DNA from: Centropus unirufus
Taxonomy: Eukaryota > Chordata > Aves > Cuculiformes > Centropidae
Direction of reading: 5' to 3'
DNA: 64,000 nucleotides
Assembly (NCBI GenBank): GCA_013397695.1
Contig: VYZI01000003.1
Location: forward strand, 3,211,696-3,275,695
Position 1 is the first letter of the stretch, and each line of letters starts with the position of its first letter. Of the stretch, positions 49,531-61,000 are shown one piece after another. The position numbers were made by a program, and so were the translations under genes. The notes under the pieces are model-generated. The model was not told where the DNA came from. It ran no database searches and worked only from the letters and a program-made list of their open reading frames with translations.

Positions 49531-49603
49531 TATTGATCCAAAATTCAATGAAATCAGTGGAAAGAGTTGCACTTACTTCAAGGGACATTTGGTCAGGTCC
49601 TGA
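49531..49603. repeat. Possible ancient amniote repeat fragment
   Basis: TTGATCCAAAATTCAATGAA, then CAGTGGAAAGAG...CTTACTTCAAGGGACATTTGG and TCAGGTCCTGA, resembles an old repeat in turtles, crocodiles and birds whose core reads GATCCAAAGCCCATTGAAG...CAATGG, with an inverted partner ending in GGATCAGGCCC. Both halves seem present here. Confidence 0.4.
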
Positions 49604-52600
49604 GCTGCTTACTGTTGCCTTCTAAGTGAGAAGGCTGTTTGATGCTGATGACAGCCCACCAATTAGGGTTGTTTCCTGTGCATCTAAAGAGAAGCTTACG
49701 CCCCACAGTGCCCTGGATTGAAATATATGGGATCAGGCCAGAAAAGAGGTGTGATCTAGCTGGAGGATGCATAGAATATCTCTGCTCCTCTCCCATACAT
49801 CAATTACTTCTTCCCTCATGCCACCCAGAATATGTCGTGGTAAAATACCCCTGGTGACAGACTGAAGTCCAGCTATGGATACATTTTGCCCTTCTAAACT
49901 TTTTTTGGGGGGCCCTAGGACAACACCCCTACTCCAATGTCTGAAGCTTGCCACATTATTTGGGATACCACACAGACATCATAATTTCTGTATGTCAGAA
50001 ATACTGTGCAATTTGGGCACTGGAAAACTGCACCTACCTTTATCCCTTTATCCTCCTAAACTACCTCTTGTTGCTGTTCAAGACAAGACAGGGCACGAGT
50101 CTGGGCTCCTATTGATTTTAACTACTTGCATTCCTAAGATTCTGCATGGAGTTGTAAATATCTGCATTGCCCTCAGAATAATGAGGCCTACCCCCACAAA
50201 ACAATGTAGATATCCCCTTCACATTGGTATTGGAAGGATTTAAGCTCTCATTCCTCTTTGTGGACCAAATCATGAATCAATGTGAACATTTCATAGCTCA
50301 CTAAAGGAAAAAGCACCCTAAGAACTTAAGTCTAATAAATATTTCATGAAAATATCATCCTCCCTGTGACACCAAGGTGCTAAGGAGAGGAATCTAATCT
50401 TTGATAGACGTTCCATTCTGAAATGTCAGCAGCCTTATACTTGGATTGTTTTCACTGGGAAGTGAACAATTACTGAAAAATATGTAAATGCTGTACAGAA
50501 CATTTTGGTATGTAACATGTAAAGAGTAAATTATAAACTCAGGAAATATTTCAGACAATGAAATCACTTAAGAAAGTTGACCTCAGATAAAATGTTTCAT
50601 TACACACTAGAATCTTTCCATTAGGTCTTTCCCTCCCATAGCTCTCAGCCTTGTCCATTTTCAAATCTGCTGAGAAACATTTCAAGATTTTTGCTTAATT
50701 TCCAAATTTGGCTTCAGAGGTGTTCTCTGCAGGACGCTTCATAGAAATCTGAATGAAACTGTTATTTGTGCAAGCAATCACTTGAAAAAAAATAGCATAA
50801 CCATTTGAGAAAATAGAGTGGAAATAAAAGGATACAGCTAAAGCAAGGATCTATAAGGTTGTTCCCTAAGGGTTAATGGATGTTCAGAACTGTTGAAAGA
50901 AGAAAAATAACCCAAACCTTAGTGTCCCCCGTCTTTTAAGTAGGACACTTCTGTCTGTGATATGGTAAAATTATTAACCTATTAGAGTCTCTATTAACAT
51001 GGAAACTAATTTTCGAGTTGGAAATGCTGCTTTACTAATGAGGCTCAAGGTGTGAGTTGGTAGAAAAGTGCCAACTATTTTGTAAAGACTTAAACAATTG
51101 AATTTTGAGGATTTTTTTTCTCTCCCTCAGTACAGCTAAATAAAAAGCTGGGAGTTTCTAATAGAATGGAAAGGCCACACTTGCTTTAAAAAAACAATCT
51201 TAATTTAAAAAGAAATTCATATTTTGTATTATTTGTTAGCCATTTAAATTTTTTAAAATAGTGACAAGTAGGAAGTTTTCACTTGACAACTTTTCATCTT
51301 ACATCTACAGTGTTCTATTTTATGCATATTAAAAAAAAGGAAAGGTGTCTTTGGTAGAAGGGAAATTACATCCTTACTTGTCTGTCCTACCCTTTTTTTG
51401 TCTTAAAATGTTATTCACCCCTGCTTAGGGAGAGATACATTCCTGACCCTCCTGCAAGCTACAAAAAGGAAGCCTGCACCTTGTCTACTGGCTTCCCAAT
51501 TCTCCTTTAAATTCTGAAGATGTAGAGCTGTAGTAAACAGAACAACTAAAAGTTGCTCCATATGGTCCATAAACAAGCACTACAGAGCACTACAGAGAAT
51601 TTCACGAAGAAAAATATTTAAATATTATGTCTGATATGGTTAAAAAAAGCCCCAACTGCATTTCATTAGTATTGAAGTTGTAGCCTCAGCGTATCTGGCA
51701 CTGCTCTCTGGCACCAAGACTGACGGGCATGGACAAGCTGCGTATGTAGTATTAAATTCTGTAATACTAATTTCGACAGCATGCCCTCTGAGAATGGTTA
51801 TTGGTTTATATTGACTCCTGAACCCTGCTGAAAGTCTTGTGCTTTGCAGGGTTGGTAGTAAAGTTAGGTCAAACCGTGTCAGCGATCGCTCCAGAAGTTT
51901 AAGAGTACAGATCAAAATCCACTGTCTGGAAACCTTCCCCAGCATTGTTTACTATAAGAGAATAAACATATTCTATTGGTCTTCATTGAAATATTTTCTT
52001 TCCCCTGTTTAGTAAACATTATTAGATGAAGTGTTTACTTTTCGTGTTTCTATTAAGCAACAAAGTGCCATTGAATTAACGGGATTCTTGCAACATTGAT
52101 TTTAATGTAATTTTGGATAATAAGAGTACTATGTGGAAAAATATTGTATAGTATTTTTCAGAAAGTGTATTTGAATATTTGCTGCTGTTTTATGTAATAA
52201 GAATATAATTTCCTGATTAATTCTTAAAATTGCAAAATAAAACTAATGATGTATATACTGACATTTTGCAAAATAACTGTGTTACGCTGTTTTCCTGTGT
52301 AAACAGCCATGCTGCAGCACATGCAAATGATGGCACTGCAGTTGTAATATATGTGAAATAATATCTTTCTATAAGCAATTACAAAGAACCTTAAGGAATA
52401 CATTATCAGATTGAGTTCCGCTGAAAAAAGTAGGTTGCTGTACTGCTGGGTTTTTTTTTATGAGGCCCGTTACTGGTAGGGTTTGGGTGGTTTTCAATAA
52501 TCCACTTAAACACATTAACATGCTCCTAGAATAATTCCAGTGGTCACTTAGACTTAGGCCATCCAGTTGATTAGGAAAAGAAAAGTTTCAAAGTTTATTC

Positions 52601-54059
52601 TCTTTATAAAGAAAAAATATTCTCCTTTAGTGTTTCTATAGCTCTGCTCAGTGCCTTCTTATTAGTGGAATAAAAAAATAAAAAACCACTTTAGTCATCT
52701 TCAACATTCTTGATATAAATACATCTATTTTCCGTGGGAAAATATGACATCTGTAAAAAAAGAGTTATGGCTAGTTATATTGCATTCCACATTTACTTTA
52801 ATTATTACTTTCAGTCTAAAACTGACTTTATACAGCTATTATGAGCAAGTACTATCTACCTTTGTTTCCTTTATCATGCCCTTCTAACGTCTTTTTTATT
52901 GTGCAACATCTATTTTGTGCCAGAATTAAAATCATTCATGTTTAGAAGAGCGGGACTAATCTAACACATCAAGGGAGTCTGATTTTGAGTAAAGTTTCTA
53001 TCTTTTTTAACAAATTACCCAAACAGATTTGTCCAGCTGCAAGGAAGAATAGTGAACTGATGTTACCACTGGAAACCATTGTGTTATAGTAACTCCGAGC
53101 CTGACATTTAGCAAATAATCTCGACCTATTAGTACAACCAAGTATATAGGAACAGATGTATGTACATTTATCTGTTGTGAGTGGACTGAGTTTTATCTTT
53201 TCATAGAAAAATAAAAGTGACTTAAATTGTTGAAAAATTAACTTAGCCTAGTTTCCTTTCTCAAGTCTTCTTGTGTTAATAAGCAAGCCTTGTGTGACCC
53301 AACTGCTCTTTGTGTATCTGCACCATTACAGCACTTGTGAGTCCTTAGTGATGTATGTTGGCATTGATGTCATTGTTTGCTGCACAGTGAGAGCATGAAG
53401 TGCTCCTATGATATGCAGTACTGCAAGTGCATATGTAACAATGTCTGTGAATCTCTTTTGGCATTTTAATAGCTGCTGGTGTGCCTTGTAGGAAAAAGAT
53501 TTTTAGGATTTAAAAGTTTTATGCTTTAAAAGTTCAATTCATTAGGCAGAGAGCAAAAAAGAGGCATCCAGATCAAGAAGAATTAAAGCAAGAGTCCATA
53601 GAAGAGAATTAGTGTAAAATGAATTAAGTTACTGCTTGATTCTGGTTTTAACAACTAGCTACAAAATCAACGTAAATTCGGCAATCTGCAGCAGAATAAA
53701 ATAAAGCCTGAGTTTAATCAAGTCAGCCCAAAAGCAGGTGACATAATTATGGTTATTAACTTGTCATATTTGTATTAATGCAGCTGTAGATCAGCAAATA
53801 GATGATAAAAACGCTCTTCCACTAACAGCTGAGTTTTCCTGGTGCTCAACTTCTGCTTGAGGATGCTGTTCTCAAATCCTCTTCAGTGAAAATTTCAGAA
53901 TTAGAGTTATCTCTTAAAATCTGCTAGATTAAAAAAAACTGCTAAGTTTACACATACTAATGTAAATACATTTTTTTATATAGTACTTAATTTTCTTAAT
54001 TAATAGCTGCCCTCTCACATAGTATTTTCAGTAAAATTTTTAACTTGGTACATGTTTGT

Positions 54060-55150
54060 CTAGGGAAAACCACTTGAACACCACTGTGTCCACAGCTCAA
54101 AAAGGGAAGGCAGCCTAATCCTCCACATCCTCCAAAGTGATCCTTGCTCAGACTGGCACTGAGTTTAAGGTTTCTGGAGATTACAGGGCAAGCCCCCTGC
54201 CTGTTCGCTGCTGGGGAGCAGCATGGACACTGGGTCTGTCAGTTTCCTGGTGTTTTCCCACTGCAGAAACTATATCTGGAAACACTTTGTCTCCATGGTG
54301 GGGCTTCTGGGGAGTCTCACTTAGTACTCCTTGGTGAAGTCCCACCAACTCACCAGGTTGTGTCTGAGTCAGCTTCTCCTTCTGAGGACAGTGGCTGCTT
54401 CTCTGCCTTGGTTGGCAGGATCCTTTCTCCTCTCCCTACCAGGTACCACCTACATCACATGAGGTCATGCCCCATCCCGGAGAGGGAAGGGGAAGGCAAA
54501 GTGCTCATCTGGTCTCACTTTCCAGACTTGCCTGTCCTCTGGCCACCTTGGCTGGAATTCCTGGGAGAGAGTCATTGAGGAGTCCCACCTCTCCAGAGCT
54601 TTCCCAGCAGCAGAGGGCACTCAGAATACTCCCTCTCCCACTGGGCAGGACTTCGTTTCCAGCTCCAGGGACTGTCCCCCTCTGTGTCTGAGCTCTCCAC
54701 AGCCAGTAGAGATGGGGTCATCAAACACCTCAGATGCAGCCTCTGGCATTTTGGGGGTACCTTTCCCCTTTCCGCCAACAGGCAGCTCCCCATTTGATTT
54801 CCCCAAACCCATCCCAGCTGGGGTGGAAATCTCCCCAGGACCAGAAGGGAAATCACTGTGATGGCCAGATTTAGGGATGGGAGACCTGAGCAGTAGGCCC
54901 CGAGTGAGGAGATGGGTTCTATTTAAACCCCTCTCCAGACAGAAACATCTTACACTGTGAAGGCAGGTAGCAGATAAAGCTGTCTGTAGCCCTAAAGGAG
55001 CTCTGTCCCCATAAAGGAACAAAGCAGAACGAATGTTCACTGCCTCTTCAGTCTGTGCTGTAGTGGGTGTTCCTGCCTCCCAGAGCCACTTGTGGCTGCG
55101 CAGGAACAGTGGGAGCAGCTGCTGGGAGTGGAATAACCTCCATACATTTG
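54060..55150. other. Sharply bounded GC-rich block, LTR-like, unidentified
   Basis: Base composition changes abruptly at both edges from AT-rich to GC-rich. On the plus strand, TATTTAAACCCC (54920-54931) resembles a TATA box and AGATAAAG at 54972 resembles a weak poly(A) signal, about 50 bases later, as in an LTR R region. Frames of 144 codons (plus, 54144-54578) and 181 codons (minus, 54621-55166) exist. The latter starts with TTG and neither resembles a known protein; long frames are expected in GC-rich DNA. It could be a solo LTR, an ERV internal piece or a CpG-poor retrosequence. Confidence 0.3.
54920..54927 (+). promoter_or_regulatory. TATA-like box in the GC-rich block
   Basis: TATTTAAA is followed by a C-rich CCCCTCTCCAGAC stretch where a start site would lie. 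Function is inferred only. Confidence 0.25.
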
Positions 55151-57743
55151 GTTTTATGGGCTGCAAGGGTGAATTGCATGCTCATGTCCAATTTATTTTG
55201 TCCACCAAGATTAGATACAGATTCCTTAACTCAAATGTAGTTTTAAATTTGCCTTACGGATTTTTGGTTTTGTTTGTGTTTCTTTCCTTAGAGGAGGAAC
55301 TAAAGATGCCTGTGGCCAAGGAAGGAATTGCGAATTGTGGTACAAGTGTGAAAATATTATTTCTTGGCCTTCCTTTGAAATAATTACATTTTATAGCAGA
55401 GAAAAATTTTAACATGTAGGGAGTTGGAGAGAAGATGTTTGATGCTGGTGTCACTTTGGGGATTGTTTGACAGCACTGGTATAAAAGATAATAGCAGAAT
55501 GCCTATTTTTTACACATAAGTGGAAGCTGGGTTTCAGGTCAATAGTTTTGTTACAAGAAGGTAGTAACACAGAGACTTGAAAAATAATATCTGTATCTTT
55601 TGGCCATGCTTGTTCTAGGTCAGGCCTGCTGAAGAGCACATATAGATGCGGATTTGCTGCTAAGTAAAGATGTAGAAATGCATGCATCTCTGCAAGCATT
55701 TTGATGATTGTCAATTTCATATTGATTTTTCCTTTCAGTTCCATTGGAAGAATCTGAATATGATCTACTCCTCGTACAGAGAAGAGCTATTGCACTGAGA
55801 CTGCCTAATACTCAAATAATGAGATTTTTATCTGCTATCTTCAGATGTCTGAAACCCTTATCAGACATCAGTAATATATCTCTAAGGTTTTCACTTTTGA
55901 TTGGTGCCTTCCTCTCATGTGCTCAATCATGTGCTCTCACAAGTTAATTATAATGGCATTAACAGGCTTGACTTTTTCCTCTTCCTTGCAGGTAGGCACA
56001 TGTAGCATTTCAATCGCTGTATCATTGTACCTAATTAGGATACTGATAAATCACGTGTTACCATGCTTGAATTAATGTAGAAAGACATTTCACGGTTAAG
56101 TGCAGTCAAAAAATACTATGCTAGTTCATTTGTTCATTTTTCCTTGCAGATGGTCCTGGTAATGTATTTCATTGCTGGTCCACGTATTCAACACTCTCTT
56201 CTGCTTTCCACCTCCTTTGGGTCCGTGTTCAGGTACATTCTAACACCTCTGCCTTGGCATCTCCCTCCCTAAAGAACACCCACCAAAGGCCTCATTTGCC
56301 TCAGGCATCTTACACTCATCAGTGACTAAAACTGTGCTTCTTCTTGACTCCACATATGCCTTTCAACACTACCAGCCATGGCCTGAGAGAAACAAAAGAA
56401 ATTCTGGCATTGCTCTCATGTTAAATTTGAAAGCTTTTAAGAGCATCTTCATTTGAGACATCATCCAGGCTAAATCACAGGGATATCTTGGATTCACTCG
56501 TGTCTTTATATCCAGTGTACTGTTAGGTTATTTCAAATATGAAATGATATAAAACTAGTTGATAGTTAAGCAAATTTTATTATTTCTAATCCTTGCTATA
56601 CAATTGCCAGTTCCAGTACACTATCTCCACAATTATTTTTTAAAATATTTCAATCAAATGAATTTTAAAAAGTAATGTAAAAACACCCTACAGTGACAGT
56701 TCAATTTGTCACATACTAATCTTACAAGAAAATACCACTGTCAAATTACATGACATACCTATTTCCATAGCAAAACTTGCAACTGTGTACATGATAATGA
56801 AGGGCATTCTGATTGCTTGATTTTATTGTGAAACAGTTTTCTTTGAATTTCATTCAAAGGATGTCATTTGACTAATTCCTGTCCAGAGTAAGGCTCTGAA
56901 CTCATCATGTAAACAAGGACATATTTTGGAAGCAATCAAATAGCAAACAAAGCAGATAGATATGTGTTTAGATAGTCTACATAGAAAAAGAAATTTATAT
57001 TGGAATTGTGTTTCTGGTAGAATTAAAAGATATTCAAAGAATATCATACGAAATAGGACAAAATATTTCAAAACATTTCATTTGAACTTTATAATGCTAA
57101 TTTGTTGAGGGCATATGGTTGTATTATTCAGGTTATGTCTTACTAGACATTTGCCAGGATCATGACTGTGCCAGATATTGTCTCATGCAATCATACACTC
57201 AGCAAGACCTAGACTTAGCTTCCTGATATATTCAGCTTTCTGTGGACCTTTATATTATCTCCTTGGGAACACTATCTCTGTGGGACCTTTAGAAGAGAAC
57301 TTTGGCAGTATGACACAGTAGCTCACAGGAAATGCCAGAGATCTTAGCTGAGATGGTAAAGCCCTGTAATCAACTTCTGCAGAGGATTTTAAAATAAAAA
57401 GCAGGTGAATGAGGAATTTCCTAATGCTGGGTAGGGATGAAGGAAAAGAACGTTTTCCTTTTTTTTTTTTTTATATTGTAGCCTGTTTTGAGTAGCAAGT
57501 AATTCAAGTAGTTTAAATACTTGCTTTTCAAGTATTCCTCTGGTGAATGGATGGGCATTTATTGTTTAAAGAGCAGTTATGTACTACTGTGCCCACATCT
57601 TAATCCACAGATACTTCAATTAGCACTGGATGACACCTGTCTGGAATACCTGCAGTATGCATAAGGGCACAGATCATAATTTTTGTTCTGAAAGAGCTCA
57701 CATGAAGTACGTCATGAATAACAGTATGTGGTACATGGTAAGG

Positions 57744-58085
57744 GTGGTGGGTTGAACTTGGCTGGATGCCTGGTATCTACTAAGCCACACTATCACTCCC
57801 TTTCCTCAATGGGACAGGGAAAGAAAATAAGATTTAAAGCTCGTGGGTCATTATAAGCACAGGGGGCTAACTCAGCAATTACTGTCATGGGCAAGAAAGA
57901 CATGGCTTGGGGAAATTAATTTATCACCAACAAAATCAGAACAGGATAATGAGAAAAAAGAACAAGCCTTAAAATACTTTCCCCCTACACTTCCCTTCTT
58001 CTTGGGCTCAACTTAACTCGAGTTCTCTACCTCCTTCCCCTGAGCAGCGCTGGAGGATCGGGAGTGGGGATTGGGCTCAAGTTCC
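57744..58085 (-). mobile_element. ERV LTR fragment, same family as the 47.0 kb copy
   Basis: GGTGGGTTGAACTTGGCTGG, GGATGCCTGGTATCTAC, GCTCGTGGGTCATTATAAG, TACTGTCATGGGCAAG, CTTGGGGAAATTAATTTATC, ACAGGATAATGAGAAAAAAG, CACTTCCCTTCTTCTTGGGC and CTACCTCCTTCCCCTGAGC match the same LTR family in the same reversed orientation, and better preserved than the other copy. The left end at about 57744 is probably the true LTR end. The copy is cut off near 58085 before the CCAGCGTGGGTCC repeats. Confidence 0.82.
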
Positions 58086-61000
58086 CATTCCCCAGACAGG
58101 TGTGCCTTTTTGTTTTTATTTTTAATTTGAGACATGTTTGCTAGTGTCTAGGAAGCTAGGCCATGCCAGATCTTTTTGCTGTTTCTTCTGTATTGCTGCT
58201 TTGAAAAGTTTCTGTTGGGAAAACTGTGGTTGTTCTTTCAGTTGTTGTCCAGGTCACTGATCTGTCAGTTCCCCTGACATATTCTTTGGAAAGTGTATAC
58301 AGATAGGAGAGAGGTAAGGAATGCTATTTAACCCAGCAGAGGTGACCCAGCAGCGCGTGACCCAGTGTACATATTGTGAGGACAATGAGAAAATTGGTGG
58401 TGGTGGAATATGCTGAGAGTGTCAGTAGGGGGCAGCTGTGCCTGCTTTGTTCACCGAGGCTCTTTGACACTGATTCAGTGCTGCTGCAGAGCTTCAAACA
58501 TCTGTGATTCATGAAAATCAGTGCCAAGCATTGAAAGGCTGGCATATTATATTGTAGTACTGAAAGAATTTGATTCTGTGAAGTCTGTAAAGGACCGATT
58601 AATGTGCTGAATATTCAAAAGTGTAGAGGAAATCTACATTGAGACCGTTTTGACATTTTTTGTTCCCTAAGCAGCAGAACTAAGGCAATCCAGTACTTTT
58701 CCAGTTTTTTTTTCTATATATTTCTACCCCAGCATCACAGTTATTGCTCCTAGTCTTTCCTGTATCTTAGATCTTAATCTTGTAGCACTTTATAACCCCT
58801 TTCTCATAATTTCTTCTCAAATTTGTCCTTGCATAACAAATTGGTCTTAAGCTGTCGCTGCAGAATTCTGCTCACTAGACACCAAACAACATCCCTCCAC
58901 TCCAACCAGAGAGAACACCTATTGTGGAGAATTGTCTGGCATATTCAGAAATCTCTTAGGGTGAGATGACTGGAGACAGACATGACTATTTCTCTTTAGA
59001 GAGAAGCCTCTTTCTCATTATTAACTATAAAGGGACTAGACCACCATCTTAGGTTTCAGTGTATGATTTCAGATTTCTAAATTTGTTGAGATGAAATTCA
59101 CTGTGGGTTGAGAATGTACATATTATCTACTGAAGACATTTGCTTTCATCCATTTTGTGCATCCCACTGTCTCCAGTGGGATCCTTTGAGACTCTGCAAA
59201 GAATGCAACTATCTCATTTGTTAGAAGCCGCTGTGAGCCTGTTTATGACTCAGCTTATGAGGTGCAGCTTGACCACTCAGGCACCGTTTTTTAAGGGAAT
59301 GAGGAGAATTATCATGGCTTTCAGTTCTGTCAGATGGCATTTTTGTAGTTTGGAATAATAGGTACAGTAATTTTAATAGATTCCTTTTAACAAAGAAACG
59401 AAAAGAGCACGGAACAAATATTTCTTAGTGGTTTTTTTTTTTTAAATTAAAATTACAGCAATATCACCGTATGTACCATAAGCTATATGAAACAGATGAA
59501 AAATTACTATGTAGTGCAGATGAATAACCTCTAATGAAAGGTCTTTAGGTAATATTTCTATTTGGCTGACTGAATGAATAAGGTGGTAGAAGTCCAGTTG
59601 CCAGATATAATTTTACCTGACAGTTGTGTTTTGTTATAAAATCACCATTGTGGAGACCAGCTCCCTGTCTGCCAGCCAGATTTTCTTAAAGTTAAATTGA
59701 AGTGACTGACTCTGTTCCAGATAGCTGTAGGCTGCATTTCTACTTCCTAGTAAAGGACTGAGAAGTGGAGAACTACCATGGCAAAGCAGCAGATTGATTA
59801 CACCAGCAAAGCAGTTGCTAGATTTTAATTTGTACTTGGGCCATTCTTTCTTAAGCAAGCTGAAGGAGTTCACCTGATTTCAGCTTTGTTTGGTACTGTA
59901 GTTTATATAGCTGAGATTACTAGAATAACATTTCTTAACATTTCAATATTTAAATCAAGTTACAACTTTCCTTCCACCTGCATTTTTGACCTGGAGATCA
60001 AAGAGCAACACCTTAAAAATAACAGCAAGTAACCTCTATCCCTGTTAATGTGAAGTGAAGTAAGTCACATGCTCATTAGGTCTATTACCATTATTGACAA
60101 TAAATTCTAATGCACCTATGATGAAATAAATGATTTCATTACTTGGAGCCTAATTTTGGCTCTAAATGTAATGTGCTCACTTATTAAATCTGGTATTGAT
60201 CCAAAGCCCATTGCAGTAAGAAATGGAGAATTTTTACTTGAGTGATATATATCTGGTATCAGCTGCCGAGGCTCCACTGAATTCCATGAAGTCAGGCTGA
60301 CTGATCCAGCAAAGGACATATTCATTACCCTTCACAGGCACTGAGCGAGGGACAGATCCTGCAGCTGACAATAAGAAGGTAGCTTCTATAGACAACATTA
60401 ACTATGAGGCACACATGTGGGTACTTAGTGATTCAAAATGCTCACAGTCTTTTCTTCGTGTGTTCCAGATTTTAGATTCTGTGAATATTCTTTTCACAAC
60501 CGCTTGACATCAGAACAGGCCTGAAAATCTAAACAGTGTAAAAATACTCTATCCATAAATTCAGAATAACTGTGTTAGCAAGCAGATGATCTAATCTACA
60601 GGAATTGTACAATTAAATTTTTCCTTGGAGCTCTTCCTTCTGCAATGTATGGTTGCAATTTTATTATTCCATAATAACTGCAGAAAAACAATAATTCTTT
60701 GCATATTATTAATAAATATTATGGTTTATATTTACTTGGCTCACAACTGTACCTTATTTTTTGATTGTTTGACTGTTTAAATGTTCCTAAGGGGAAATGA
60801 CTAAACAATGATAAGATTTACTTCACCTCAGCTCCCTAAAACCTCAGAGCTAATTCCTTGTGCCGAGGCAATCTGAATATAGCACGTGTGGTTGTCTGCT
60901 GGCATTCTGACAAGTGTTGCCCCTCTCCCAATGGAAGTCACACTTTCCAACTTCTGGAAAGTAATGTCTGTATATTTACTAGAGTTTGGTACCTTAGACA

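Larger units (their letters stand above)
47801..57743. other. Mostly AT-rich non-coding stretch
   Basis: Apart from the N run, the GC-rich block at 54060-55150 and the old repeat motif near 49530, nothing is recognised. No retroviral gene lies between the two minus-strand LTR copies that flank this stretch, so they are not the ends of one provirus. A pyrimidine-rich T run is found near 57459-57471. Confidence 0.5.

Noticed and set aside
54621..55166. 181-codon minus-strand frame, the longest in the window
   Set aside because: It lies in a GC-rich block where stops are rare, begins with TTG, and overlaps frames on the other strand. The translation looks like non-coding GC-rich DNA.
55741..55950. 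Possible exon after a TTTCCTTTCAG acceptor-like site
   Set aside because: The 67-codon frame has no recognisable protein similarity and no partner exon; acceptor-like strings are common in AT-rich DNA.
47000..58085. One provirus bounded by the two minus-strand LTR copies
   Set aside because: About 9.9 kb lies between with no retroviral coding trace, and the copies differ in completeness and decay.
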